From QHXW01 sp963752965 (GTDB lineage Bacteria > Acidobacteriota > Terriglobia > Bryobacterales > Bryobacteraceae): DNA of 64,000 nt. Under the pieces are notes generated by a model. The model was not told the origin of the DNA, made no database searches, and was given only the letters and a program-made list of their open reading frames with translations. The stretch lies in the NCBI GenBank assembly GCA_963752965.1, contig CAVWAJ010000009.1, forward strand, positions 372,001 to 436,000, given 5' to 3'. Numbering within the stretch: the first letter of the stretch is position 1; every line of letters starts with the position of its first letter. A program made the position numbers and the translations under genes. Positions 33,380 through 41,305 of the stretch are shown here, in pieces.

Positions 33380-34963
33380 TCACTTCCCCAAAAAGAAGTT
33401 CCCCACAAACAGAGCGTCAATCCCCGACGAATAAAAACTTCGCACCGCATCGCGCGGTGTGCACACTAGCGGCTCGCCAAAGAGGTTGAAGGACGTGTTG
33501 TATAGCACCGGCAGCCCGGTCTTCTTTCCGGCGGCGTGCAGAAGCTTCCAGTAGAGCGGATTGTCCTCCTCGGCGACTGCGTGGACGCGAATCAGGTCGC
33601 GGCCTAATAGTGCGCTCTGAAACGTCTGCCGGTACTGTTCGCGCACACGTCCCGCCGTGGCCAGGTAGCGCGCGTTGCTTCCCACTTCGAAGTACTCGGC
33701 CGCCAATTCCGCCGGCACCGACGCCGCGAACTTGCGAAACGTCTCCCGGTGCTTGATGTACGTGTTGAGATTCTCCGCCGAGTACGGATCGTGCGGCGAG
33801 GCCAGAATGCTCCGGTTGCCCAGCGCGCGCGGCCCGAATTCCATGCGCCCATGCATCCATGCCACAATCTTGTTCTCGCTGAGCTGCGCCACCGCCGTCT
33901 CGATCAGTTCGCCCGCCGTCAGCAAATAGCGGAACCGCAGCTTGCAGTTCTCCAGCACCTGCTTGATCTGCTCGGCCGTGTAGCCGGGCCCCCAGCACAA
34001 GTTCCCCAACGAAACCCGCTGCTTCTCGTTATACAGTCCGTGCCACGCCTCGAACACCGCGCCCAGCGCCGTCCCCGAGTTCCCTCCCGCGGGCTGCACG
34101 AACACGCCGGTGAACTTTCCCGAAGATTCCAGCGCCTCCACCAGCAGCGCATTCATCGCCAGTCCGCCGGCCAGGCACAGGTTGCCGCCATCGCCCGCCA
34201 TGGCCAACACCGTCGTCTCAATCGCCCGCTGCAATCCCGCCGCCAGCCGCGCTTGCTCGGCTTTGGGAATCGCCGCGCGATCCGCCAACCCGAGCCGCTC
34301 GAAGAATTTCGCGCTGAACCCGCCGTGCGTCACGCGCTCGGCATCAAAGTAGGAACGGTCCAGGCTCGGCCAACCGCCCGTCGAGCACTGCATCATCTCC
34401 AAAAACAGATCGCGATGCCCGTCCGCCGCGGTCGCCGAGAGCCACTGCACTTTGTGCTCATCCACGCCGGCATTGAAGCCCAGCAGCTCCGTCACGCGCC
34501 CGTAGATCTCGCCCAGCGAATCCGGCGAGTACAGCTCCTTGTCCAGCCGCAGCAACTGCCCGCCTTCCGCATGCCAGCGTGAGCCGCAGCGAAAATCGCC
34601 ATGACGATCCAGCACCAGCACCGTTGCATCATCGAACGGCGAAGCATAAAACGCCGACGCCGCGTGCGCGCGATGATGATCAATCAGCGCCATCCGGCTT
34701 TTCGGAAACCGCGAACGCAGCTTCAGGTGCAGTCCGCTCTCCGCCGCCGCCGGTATGGGCCGCGCCACCGCCACGCAATCCACGTCCTCCGCCCGCACAC
34801 GCGCCAGCTCCAGGCACATCTCGATCGATTCTTCCGGCAGCCCGCCGCGCGTCGCGCGCCGCCGCGCCAGCTTCGATTCCTCCACCGCCGCCATCAGGTG
34901 GCCGTCTTTCAAAATCGCGCTGGCGGCATCGTTCAGAATGCCGCCGATTCCCAGAAGGATCAT
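33380..34963 (-). CDS. Carbamoyltransferase (NodU/CmcH/TobZ type)
   Basis: About 527 residues. The N-terminal Kae1-like ATPase/carbamoyladenylate domain has HHRAHAASAFYASPFDDATV, VLVLDRHGDF and LCLAGGLAMNALL; the C-terminal YrdC-like/carbamoyl-C part has MHGRMEFGPRALGNRSILA and LPVLYNTSFNLFGEP. It transfers carbamoyl from carbamoyl phosphate, through a carbamoyl adenylate, to a hydroxyl group of a small molecule or sugar. The ATG at 34963 overlaps the glnS stop by 4 bases, so it is translated with glnS. There is no obvious biosynthetic cluster around it, so the acceptor is unknown. Confidence 0.88.
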   Translation of the reverse strand: MILLGIGGILNDAASAILKDGHLMAAVEESKLARRRATRGGLPEESIEMCLELARVRAEDVDCVAVARPIPAAAESGLHLKLRSRFPKSRMALIDHHRAHAASAFYASPFDDATVLVLDRHGDFRCGSRWHAEGGQLLRLDKELYSPDSLGEIYGRVTELLGFNAGVDEHKVQWLSATAADGHRDLFLEMMQCSTGGWPSLDRSYFDAERVTHGGFSAKFFERLGLADRAAIPKAEQARLAAGLQRAIETTVLAMAGDGGNLCLAGGLAMNALLVEALESSGKFTGVFVQPAGGNSGTALGAVFEAWHGLYNEKQRVSLGNLCWGPGYTAEQIKQVLENCKLRFRYLLTAGELIETAVAQLSENKIVAWMHGRMEFGPRALGNRSILASPHDPYSAENLNTYIKHRETFRKFAASVPAELAAEYFEVGSNARYLATAGRVREQYRQTFQSALLGRDLIRVHAVAEEDNPLYWKLLHAAGKKTGLPVLYNTSFNLFGEPLVCTPRDAVRSFYSSGIDALFVGNFFLGK

Positions 34964-36681
34964 TTCTTCCCCTGCTGCGCTTTCTCGATCTTGGCCCACG
35001 TATCGCGCAGCGCTACCGTCCGGTTGAACACCAGCTTTTCCTCGTTCGAGTCTTTATCCACGCAGAAATATCCCAGCCGCTCGAATTGATACCGGCTGCC
35101 CACTGCCACGCCGCGCAAGCCCGGCTCGATCTTGGCGTTCGTCACCACTTCGAGCGAGTTCGGATTCAAATTGACCGTGAACTCCTGGCCTTCGGGAACG
35201 TCATTTGGATTCTCCACCGCGAAGAGATTTTCGTACAGCCGCACTTCGGCCTCAACCGCGTGCTCGGCTGAAACCCAGTGAATCGTCGATTTCACCTTGC
35301 GCCCATCCGGCGCATTTCCCCCGCGCGTTGCCGGATCGTACGTGCAGTGAACCTCTACAACCTCGCCCTTGTCATTTTTCACCACGCCCGTGCACGTGAT
35401 GAAGTACGCATACCGCAGCCGCACTTCCTTTCCCGGCGACAGCCGGAAATACTGCTTCGGCGGGTCTTCGCGAAAATCATCCTGCTCGATGTAGAGCACG
35501 CGCGAAAATGGCACCCTGCGCGTGCCCGCGGCGGCATCTTCCGGATTGTTGACCGCCTCCATCTCCTCTGTTTGCCCCTCGGGATAGTTGTCAATCACCA
35601 CTCGCAGCGGCCTCAGCACGCCCATCACGCGCAACGCGCGCTTGTTCAAATCCTCGCGAACGTGGTGTTCCAGCAGTGCCAGCTCGATCGACCCATTCGT
35701 CTTCGAAACGCCGATCGCACGGCAAAAATTGCGAATCGCTTCCGGCGTGTACCCGCGCCGGCGGATGCCCGTGATCGTTGGCATGCGCGGATCGTCCCAC
35801 CCGCTCACGTACTTCTCCTGCACGAGCGTCAGCAGCTTGCGCTTGCTCAGCAGCGTGTACGTCAGGTTGAGTCGGTCAAATTCAATTTGCTGCGGATGGT
35901 AAATGCCCAACTGTTCGAGATACCAGTCATACAGCGGCCGGTGGTCTTCAAACTCGAGCGTGCAGATGGAGTGCGTAATGTGTTCGATCGAGTCCGATTC
36001 GCCGTGCGTGAAATCGTACATCGGGTAGATGCACCATTTGTCGCCCGTCCGATGATGCTCCGCGTGCAGAATGCGGTACATCACCGGGTCGCGCATGTTC
36101 AGGTTCGCCGACGCCATGTCGATCTTCGCCCGCAGCGTCCGCGCTCCATCCGGAAACTCGCCAGCCTTCATGCGCTCGAAGAGTTCCAGGTTCTCTTCCA
36201 CTGTCCGGTTGCGCCAGGGGCTCTCCCGCCCTGGCTCCGTCAGCGATCCGCGGTACTCGCGCACCTGGTCTGCCGTCAAATCGCAGACGTACGCTTTGCC
36301 GGCCTTGACCAACTGCACCGCCCACTCGTAAAGCTGCTGGAAATAATCCGACGCGTAGAACAGCCGGCCCTCAAAATCCCCACCCAGCCAGCGGACGTCT
36401 TCGATGATGGAATCGACGTACTCGGTCTCTTCCTTGCTCGGATTCGTATCGTCGAACCGCAGATTGCATTTGCCGCCGAACTCCTCAGCCAAACCAAAGT
36501 TGATGTTGATCGACTTGGCATGCCCGATGTGCAAATACCCGTTCGGCTCCGGTGGAAAGCGGGTGTGCACCCGCCCGCCCCACTTGTTCGTCCTCAAATC
36601 CTCGCGAATAATCTCGCGGATGAAATGCGACGGCCCGGACGCACTAGCGGCTTCCGGTTCGGTCTTGTGTTCGCTACTCAT
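34960..36681 (-). CDS. glnS: Glutaminyl-tRNA synthetase
   Basis: Class I synthetase charging tRNA-Gln, 573 residues. The HIGH motif is in PPEPNGYLHIGHAKS (about 43-57), and the KMSKS-equivalent is in YTLLSKRKLL. GlnRS-type rather than GluRS-type features include DTNPSKEE and the long C-terminal beta-barrel anticodon domain (from about residue 345). Its presence means that this organism can make Gln-tRNA directly. It precedes the carbamoyltransferase gene with a 4-base overlap. Confidence 0.95.
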   Translation of the reverse strand: MSSEHKTEPEAASASGPSHFIREIIREDLRTNKWGGRVHTRFPPEPNGYLHIGHAKSININFGLAEEFGGKCNLRFDDTNPSKEETEYVDSIIEDVRWLGGDFEGRLFYASDYFQQLYEWAVQLVKAGKAYVCDLTADQVREYRGSLTEPGRESPWRNRTVEENLELFERMKAGEFPDGARTLRAKIDMASANLNMRDPVMYRILHAEHHRTGDKWCIYPMYDFTHGESDSIEHITHSICTLEFEDHRPLYDWYLEQLGIYHPQQIEFDRLNLTYTLLSKRKLLTLVQEKYVSGWDDPRMPTITGIRRRGYTPEAIRNFCRAIGVSKTNGSIELALLEHHVREDLNKRALRVMGVLRPLRVVIDNYPEGQTEEMEAVNNPEDAAAGTRRVPFSRVLYIEQDDFREDPPKQYFRLSPGKEVRLRYAYFITCTGVVKNDKGEVVEVHCTYDPATRGGNAPDGRKVKSTIHWVSAEHAVEAEVRLYENLFAVENPNDVPEGQEFTVNLNPNSLEVVTNAKIEPGLRGVAVGSRYQFERLGYFCVDKDSNEEKLVFNRTVALRDTWAKIEKAQQGKK

Positions 36682-36691
36682 AGTTAAATCT

Positions 36692-36720
36692 TATTCGCGT
36701 TGATTCGCGTTAATTCGCGG
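36692..36720. repeat. Three tandem copies of a 10-base ATTCGCG repeat
   Basis: Reads attcgcgtt gattcgcgtt aattcgcgg between glnS and gltX. The last copy forms the gltX stop and final codons. Similar 'ATTCGCG' strings are, as I recall, common short intergenic repeats in diverse bacteria; no role is evident. Confidence 0.6.
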
Positions 36721-38149
36721 CCACATTCTTTTGCAGCTTCTGAATGGCCTGCTCAATCCGCTTGAGGCACGTTTCTTTGCCCAACACCGCCAAAGTCTCA
36801 AACAGCGGCGGGGCATTCTTACGCCCGCAAACCGCCACGCGAATCGGCTGAAACATCTGCCCGGCCTTCACTCCCAGGCTCCCCGCCGCCGCCCGCAGCA
36901 CAGCTTCAAGCGCATCATGCGTGAACTCGGCGGCCGGCAGAACCTCACGCGCCCGCTCCAGCACCCGCAACGCCATCGCCGCGTCCCCCTTCTGCGGAAT
37001 GAGCTCGGCAGGATCGTACGGCGCGAGCTCGTCGGCAAAGAAGAAATCCGCCGCAGCAGCCACATCGCGCAGCAACTTGATCCGCTCCTGAATCAACGGC
37101 GTCACCGCCCGCGCCTTCTGCGGCTCCGCAGATAGAAACGGCTGCAACTTCTCCGCCAGCTCATCCACCGGCATCGCGTAAATGTACTGCGAGTTCAGCC
37201 ACACCGCCTTCGGATCGAACGGATCTTCTTCCGTGAAATTCACCACCGCGTTCGACTTATTAATCCCCTCGAACGAAAACGCCGCAATCAGCTCCTCGCG
37301 CGACATCTTCTCGCGATCGTCCTTCGGCGACCATCCCAGCAAACACAGAAAATTGATGAACGCTTCCGGCAGAAATCCCGCGTCCCGGTACGTCGTCACG
37401 CTCACCACCGGCCCGTGCCGCCGCTTCGAGAGCTTCGTTCCATCCGGCGCAACAAGCAGCGGCAGATGCGCAAACGCAGGCGGCTCAACGCCCAGCGCCT
37501 CAAAGATCAGAACGTGCTTGAAGGTGTTCGTTAGATGATCCTGACCGCGAATGATATGGCTGATCTTCAAATCCACATCATCGGCGCAGGACGCCAGGTG
37601 ATACGTCGGCGTTCCACCGCTCCGCGCCAGCGCAAAGTCCTCGATGTCTGCCGTCGATTTCGCCTGCTCCCCGAAAACCTCATCGCGAAACCGGATGTCT
37701 CGCACCGGATCGCGCGGCACCCTGTAACGCAGCACAAAGGGCTCGCCCGCTGCCGCCCGCCGGTCGCTCTCTTCGCTGGTAAGCTCGCGCATCCCCGCGT
37801 TGAACAGCCACGCTGCTCCCGCGCGCGATTTCTCCTCTTCCCCGCTCTCCGCCGGCGTGAAATCGCGATACGCGAGGCCCTTACGGAAAATCGCCTCTGC
37901 CGCGTCTTTGTGCAGCGCCAGCCGTTCCGACTGCCGGTACTGCTCCTCCCACCCCAAATCCAGCCACTTCAGCCCGTCGAAAATGGAATCGAGCGACGCC
38001 TGCGTGTTCCGCTCGACATCGGTATCGTCAATACGCAGGATCATCTGCCCGCCGTGACGCCGCGCATACAGCCAATTGAATATGAATGTGCGCGCGCTCC
38101 CGATATGCAAAAACCCCGTGGGAGACGGCGCAAAACGCACTCTTAACAT
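36710..38149 (-). CDS. gltX: Glutamyl-tRNA synthetase
   Basis: Class I synthetase of 479 residues charging tRNA-Glu. HIGH motif in RFAPSPTGFLHIGSART (residues 5-21) and KMSKS equivalent in TKLSKRRHG. The discriminating Arg/Tyr-rich catalytic core and the helical anticodon domain are of normal size. The ATG at 38149 is the family start; the frame is open upstream without coding character. A minus-strand TATACT box ends 10 bases before the ATG, so the mRNA should have almost no leader. Confidence 0.95.
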   Translation of the reverse strand: MLRVRFAPSPTGFLHIGSARTFIFNWLYARRHGGQMILRIDDTDVERNTQASLDSIFDGLKWLDLGWEEQYRQSERLALHKDAAEAIFRKGLAYRDFTPAESGEEEKSRAGAAWLFNAGMRELTSEESDRRAAAGEPFVLRYRVPRDPVRDIRFRDEVFGEQAKSTADIEDFALARSGGTPTYHLASCADDVDLKISHIIRGQDHLTNTFKHVLIFEALGVEPPAFAHLPLLVAPDGTKLSKRRHGPVVSVTTYRDAGFLPEAFINFLCLLGWSPKDDREKMSREELIAAFSFEGINKSNAVVNFTEEDPFDPKAVWLNSQYIYAMPVDELAEKLQPFLSAEPQKARAVTPLIQERIKLLRDVAAAADFFFADELAPYDPAELIPQKGDAAMALRVLERAREVLPAAEFTHDALEAVLRAAAGSLGVKAGQMFQPIRVAVCGRKNAPPLFETLAVLGKETCLKRIEQAIQKLQKNVAAN

Positions 38150-38270
38150 GGGAAACCCCAGTATAACAATGCCAGCCATCCGGGACTGCGGAGCAAACGA
38201 GGGACAGACACTGGACTGCGCCCCCTCAATTTTGCTGCACGCCTGAACCTCGTCGGAATGAGCGTGGCGG

Positions 38271-38303
38271 TTGACACACGACCTGGTAAGACGATATCTT
38301 ACC
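38271..38303 (+). promoter_or_regulatory. vapBC promoter with palindromic operator
   Basis: TTGACA (38271-38276) and TATCTT (38295-38300) are 18 bases apart. A perfect palindrome GGTAAGA (38285-38291) / TCTTACC (38297-38303) covers the -10 box, four bases before the antitoxin ATG. This placement predicts autorepression by the antitoxin or toxin-antitoxin complex. Confidence 0.8.
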
Positions 38304-38306
38304 TTT

Positions 38307-38537
38307 ATGAGGACTACCGTTTCCTCCAAGGGCCAGATCGTTCTGCCGGCAGAGTTCCGGCAGATGGACCGTGTGAAACCGGGTCAGGAGTTCGACGTCG
38401 AGCGTCTCGACCGCGGGGACTATCGCCTCGTCAGGCGTGCGACTCCGCCGAACGAAGGCGTCATCGACTGGTTGCTCGCCTGTCCGCACAAAGACTTCTT
38501 TGCGCCCATCCACTCTGAGTCCACGGACGTGTTGTGA
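38307..38537 (+). CDS. AbrB-type antitoxin (VapB)
   Basis: A 76-residue protein with an AbrB/SpoVT DNA-binding domain (MRTTVSSKGQIVLPAEFRQ, KPGQEFDVERLDRGDYRLV) and a C-terminal toxin-wrapping tail (GVIDWLLACPHKDFFAP). The ATG at 38307 follows the operator; the earlier in-frame ATG would lie within the promoter. Its stop overlaps the toxin GTG by 4 bases. Confidence 0.88.
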   Translation: MRTTVSSKGQIVLPAEFRQMDRVKPGQEFDVERLDRGDYRLVRRATPPNEGVIDWLLACPHKDFFAPIHSESTDVL

Positions 38538-38944
38538 AGTACTTGGTCGACGCCAACGTCTTGAGCGAGCCAACGAAGCCAACGCCCGAACCGCGCGTCA
38601 TCGAGTGGCTTCGGGCACATGAGCCAGACATCGCTGTCGATCCAGTGATTCTTGGCGAACTGCGATTTGGGATTCTCATTCTGCCGAAAGGAAAGAAGCG
38701 AACCGCGCTGGAAGGCTGGTTCAACGCCGGGGTCAGGCGTCTCCACTGCCTGCCTTGGGACGTGGAAACGGGTTTGAAGTGGGCAGAACTGCTAGCACAT
38801 CTTCGTGCAACCGGGAAAGCGATGCCGATTAAGGATAGCCTGATCGCGGCCACGGCCGCGGTCCACGGATTAGCGGTTGCCACGCGAAACCGCACTGATT
38901 TCGTTAATGCCGGAGTGCGTGTTGTGGACCCTTTCGTTGGTTGA
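38534..38944 (+). CDS. vapC: VapC-type PIN-domain ribonuclease toxin
   Basis: A 136-residue PIN nuclease. The acidic residues are visible in KYLVDANVLSE (first Asp), VDPVILGELRFGI (Glu), MPIKDSLIAATAAVH (Asp) and TRNRTDF (last Asp/Asn). It would cleave specific tRNA or rRNA when free. The GTG start overlaps the antitoxin stop. Confidence 0.9.
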   Translation: MKYLVDANVLSEPTKPTPEPRVIEWLRAHEPDIAVDPVILGELRFGILILPKGKKRTALEGWFNAGVRRLHCLPWDVETGLKWAELLAHLRATGKAMPIKDSLIAATAAVHGLAVATRNRTDFVNAGVRVVDPFVG

Positions 38945-38959
38945 GCTTGTCTCGAGACG

Positions 38960-39346
38960 GATGGCCGTCAGTGGTCGTGCAGACGCGAACAGCGATTGAA
39001 AGGGTCAGACGATGAAGGAAAGTCAAACGTATCCGCTGAGATTACCGCGATCACTCAAAGAGGCCGTGGAGCGCCTTAGCCGCGAGGATCGAACCAGCAT
39101 CAATCAATTTGTGGCGACCGCAGTTGCGGAAACAGTCTCGGCCCTACAGACTGCACGATTTTTCGCGGATCGGAAGGCGCGCGCGGATTTCGCCGCCTTC
39201 GATAAAGTCATGCGCCGGCGCGGAGGAAAGCCGCCCCGAGAGGGCGATGAGATGCCGTTGCGCGCAAAATAGATCGGGAAATCGCGACAGACCTCAACTC
39301 TCGATTTCCAATCCAACCGAGATTTCGGAATTGCGATCTCCGTCCC
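38960..39346 (+). repeat. 387-bp direct repeat, copy 1
   Basis: Begins gatggccgtca and ends at ctccgtccc. It is a diverged near-copy of 40131-40517 at the same length, including about 50 bases of leader, the whole ribbon-helix-helix gene and about 75 bases of tail. The two copies bracket a VapBC-type pair, as expected after a tandem duplication or for a transposable cassette. Confidence 0.85.
39012..39272 (+). CDS. Ribbon-helix-helix (CopG/HicB-like) small protein
   Basis: An 86-residue protein, nearly identical to the one at 40183. The N-terminal TYPLRLPRSLKEAVERLSRE with INQFVATAVAE is a ribbon-helix-helix DNA-binding domain as in CopG-type antitoxins; the C-terminal half is basic (FFADRKARADFAAFDKVMRR). 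No toxin gene directly follows this copy; it may be an orphan antitoxin or regulator of the adjacent pair. Confidence 0.75.
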   Translation: MKESQTYPLRLPRSLKEAVERLSREDRTSINQFVATAVAETVSALQTARFFADRKARADFAAFDKVMRRRGGKPPREGDEMPLRAK

Positions 39347-39391
39347 GGGTCGCCAGTAGCCGCCCTTCCAGATGAGCGCATCCAGCCCTTC

Positions 39392-39408
39392 ATGGCTATA
39401 ATAGCCAT
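39392..39408 (+). promoter_or_regulatory. Palindromic operator containing a TATAAT box
   Basis: ATGGCTAT A ATAGCCAT is a perfect 17-base palindrome that ends immediately before the antitoxin ATG (39409). TATAAT (39397-39402) lies at its centre, 6 bases before the ATG. Transcription would start at the ATG itself, giving a leaderless mRNA repressed by a dimer bound over the -10 element. Confidence 0.7.
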
Positions 39409-39777
39409 ATGCGTAGCGTGAACATCGCGGAGCTTAAGAACCAGCTCAGCGCCTGTCTCTATCGCGTCCGCTCGGGTGAGGAACTGCTCATTCGCGACCG
39501 CAACACTCCCATCGCCAAAATCATCCCCTTACAAGAGGACGACTTGGAGGCCGACGAGCTCTCTCTAGTCGCTTCCGGTCAAATGACGCTACCAAGGAAG
39601 CCATTTCACGAGGGCCGCTTCTGGGCACTCGGCTCTCGTACCGCCAGCCATTCAAACCTGAGACCGGCGATCCAAAAAGCCGTCAACGCTGAACGCGAGG
39701 AAAGAAATGCCCGCATTCTGGGACACAAGCGCCATCGTTCACATCTGCGTGCCCGGCCAAGCAAGCAGCGCGGCTAA
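39409..39777 (+). CDS. Phd/YefM-type antitoxin
   Basis: The N terminus MRSVNIAELKNQLSACLYRV and GEELLIRDRNTPIAKIIPL is the Phd/YefM DNA-binding fold of VapB-like antitoxins. The expected end is near residue 100; instead the frame continues 71 bases into the toxin gene with unrelated basic residues (GHKRHRSHLRARPSKQRG), suggesting that an original overlapping stop was lost. The core domain is intact. Confidence 0.8.
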   Translation: MRSVNIAELKNQLSACLYRVRSGEELLIRDRNTPIAKIIPLQEDDLEADELSLVASGQMTLPRKPFHEGRFWALGSRTASHSNLRPAIQKAVNAEREERNARILGHKRHRSHLRARPSKQRG

Positions 39778-40132
39778 AGCGCTGCTCCGCGACCACACTC
39801 CCGTCGTCTGGTGGATCACGCCGGTTGAAGTGCACAGCGCTTTGGAGCGCTTGCGATTGGAAGGGCACATCAGCAGCGCGGCGTATAGTGCGTCCAAACA
39901 GCGGCTACACGCGCTGATCGCTTCCTGGCGTGAAATTCAACCTACCGAATCAGTGCGCGAACAGGCCCGTGTGCAACTGGAGAGGTTCCGGCTCCGCGCC
40001 GCCGATGCCCTGCAACTCGCCGCCGCTTTGATCTGGTGTAAGCAGAAGCCAAACGGTCGGCTCTTCGTTTGCAATGACGCCAAGCTCGCCAACGCGGCAC
40101 GTCAGGCCGGGTTCGAAATAGCTAGCGTCTGA
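39707..40132 (+). CDS. vapC: VapC-type PIN-domain ribonuclease toxin
   Basis: A 141-residue PIN nuclease with FWDTSAIVHICVPG (first Asp), PVEVHSALERL (Glu), RLRAADALQLAAAL (Asp) and VCNDAKLANAARQAGF (last Asp). The ATG has GAGGAAAGAA upstream, within the antitoxin frame. Distinct in sequence from the VapC at 38534, so it is not a simple duplicate. Confidence 0.9.
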   Translation: MPAFWDTSAIVHICVPGQASSAAKALLRDHTPVVWWITPVEVHSALERLRLEGHISSAAYSASKQRLHALIASWREIQPTESVREQARVQLERFRLRAADALQLAAALIWCKQKPNGRLFVCNDAKLANAARQAGFEIASV

Positions 40133-40517
40133 TGGCCGTCACTGGCCGTGCAGACGCGAACAGCGATTGAAAGGGTCAAACGATGAAGGAAAGTCAAACG
40201 TATCCGCTGAGACTACCACGATCACTCAAAGATGCCGTGGAACGGCTTAGCCGCGAGGATCGAACCAGCATCAGTCAGTTTGTGGCTACCGCGTTTGCGG
40301 AAAAAGTCTCGGCCTTACAGACTGCGCGGTTTTTCGCGGACCGGAAAGCTCGAGCAGATTTCGCGGCCTTCGATAAAATCATGCGCCGGCGTGGAGGAAA
40401 ACCGCCGCGCGAAGGCGATGAGATGCCGTCACGCGGAAAATAAATCGGGGCATCGGAACAGCCCTCAACTCTCGATTTCCAATGGAAGCGAGGTTTGGGA
40501 ATAGAAGTCTCCGTCCC
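40131..40517 (+). repeat. 387-bp direct repeat, copy 2
   Basis: Second copy of 38960-39346. It starts within the last two bases of the vapC stop region. The coding part is well conserved and the tail (ctctcgatttccaat, ctccgtccc) recurs in recognisable form in inverse orientation near 41248-41280, so the tail may be an older repeat. Confidence 0.85.
40183..40443 (+). CDS. Ribbon-helix-helix (CopG/HicB-like) small protein, second copy
   Basis: 86 residues, differing from the 39012 copy at only a few positions (KDAVERL, SISQFVATAFAEKV, FDKIMRR, PSRGK). The substitutions are mostly conservative and the frame is kept, so both copies appear to be under selection or the duplication is recent. Confidence 0.75.
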   Translation: MKESQTYPLRLPRSLKDAVERLSREDRTSISQFVATAFAEKVSALQTARFFADRKARADFAAFDKIMRRRGGKPPREGDEMPSRGK

Positions 40518-40620
40518 TGTTGTGGCCTGCATCGAAGTTTGATGGGTCGATCGGCGTGAACGCGGAGAGGGCAGAGGCAGAACTCCGTGAGAAACCGCAA
40601 AACATGCGGGCTGGGCCTGG

Positions 40621-41127
40621 CTATCCTCTCTTAAAGAAAAAGCGGTCGAGAAGATACATCGAGGCGAAGTAAATCAGGACGGTAAAAATCGTTGTTTCCA
40701 CAGCGCCGGTGCCGACGAAAACCATCCATCCGCCCAGCGTGGATGGCTGGCCGCCTATTCCGAGCCAGCCAAATAGCAGCGTCAAACAAAAGAAAACAAG
40801 TGCCGTGAAGATGATGAGTCTCCTCTTGAGGACCCGTCGCATGTCACCCTCCAGCTGGACGCTACCGGGTGGAGACGGGTGCCTCTGCGAGATCAACTCT
40901 CGGCCCCACTTGTCAACCTCAGCACCACACTTAGTACATGTTCCGCCACCCCACAAGGTCTGCCGAATACTTTGCGGTTGTCGAATCTGGGGAAGCGGCG
41001 TGTGGCAGCGCGGACAGGAAACAGGATCGACATTGATCCCCCATCTGTTCTTCGTGATGGTGCCGTAGATTACGAGCACCATCCCGATTCCTAGTAGCCC
41101 GAACATCACGGTGAGAGTGATGGTCAT
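40621..41127 (-). CDS. Membrane protein with a zinc-ribbon segment
   Basis: A 168-residue protein of unknown function. A first membrane helix (TLTVMFGLLGIGMVLVIYG) is followed by a soluble loop with two CxxC knuckles (CPRCHTPLP and CTKCGAEVDKWG, about 30 residues apart), then two or three hydrophobic helices. The ATG at 41127 is preceded by GGGGGAAATCCG; the longer frame upstream is not protein-like. Possibly a membrane-bound metal-binding or redox protein; no closer assignment. Confidence 0.7.
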   Translation of the reverse strand: MTITLTVMFGLLGIGMVLVIYGTITKNRWGINVDPVSCPRCHTPLPQIRQPQSIRQTLWGGGTCTKCGAEVDKWGRELISQRHPSPPGSVQLEGDMRRVLKRRLIIFTALVFFCLTLLFGWLGIGGQPSTLGGWMVFVGTGAVETTIFTVLIYFASMYLLDRFFFKRG

Positions 41128-41305
41128 CGGATTTCCCCCTTCAACCACTGTGTCGAACGGTTCGCCTACCCGCCACTCCCGTATGCTCCACAGCCAAAGA
41201 ACAAACGCCCGCGCGCTGAGCCCCAGAGTGCCCCGCCGCCTGGGGGCAGAAAGGGACGGAGACCTCAAATCCCGATTTCAATTAGCAAACAGAAGTCGCT
41301 CGCCT

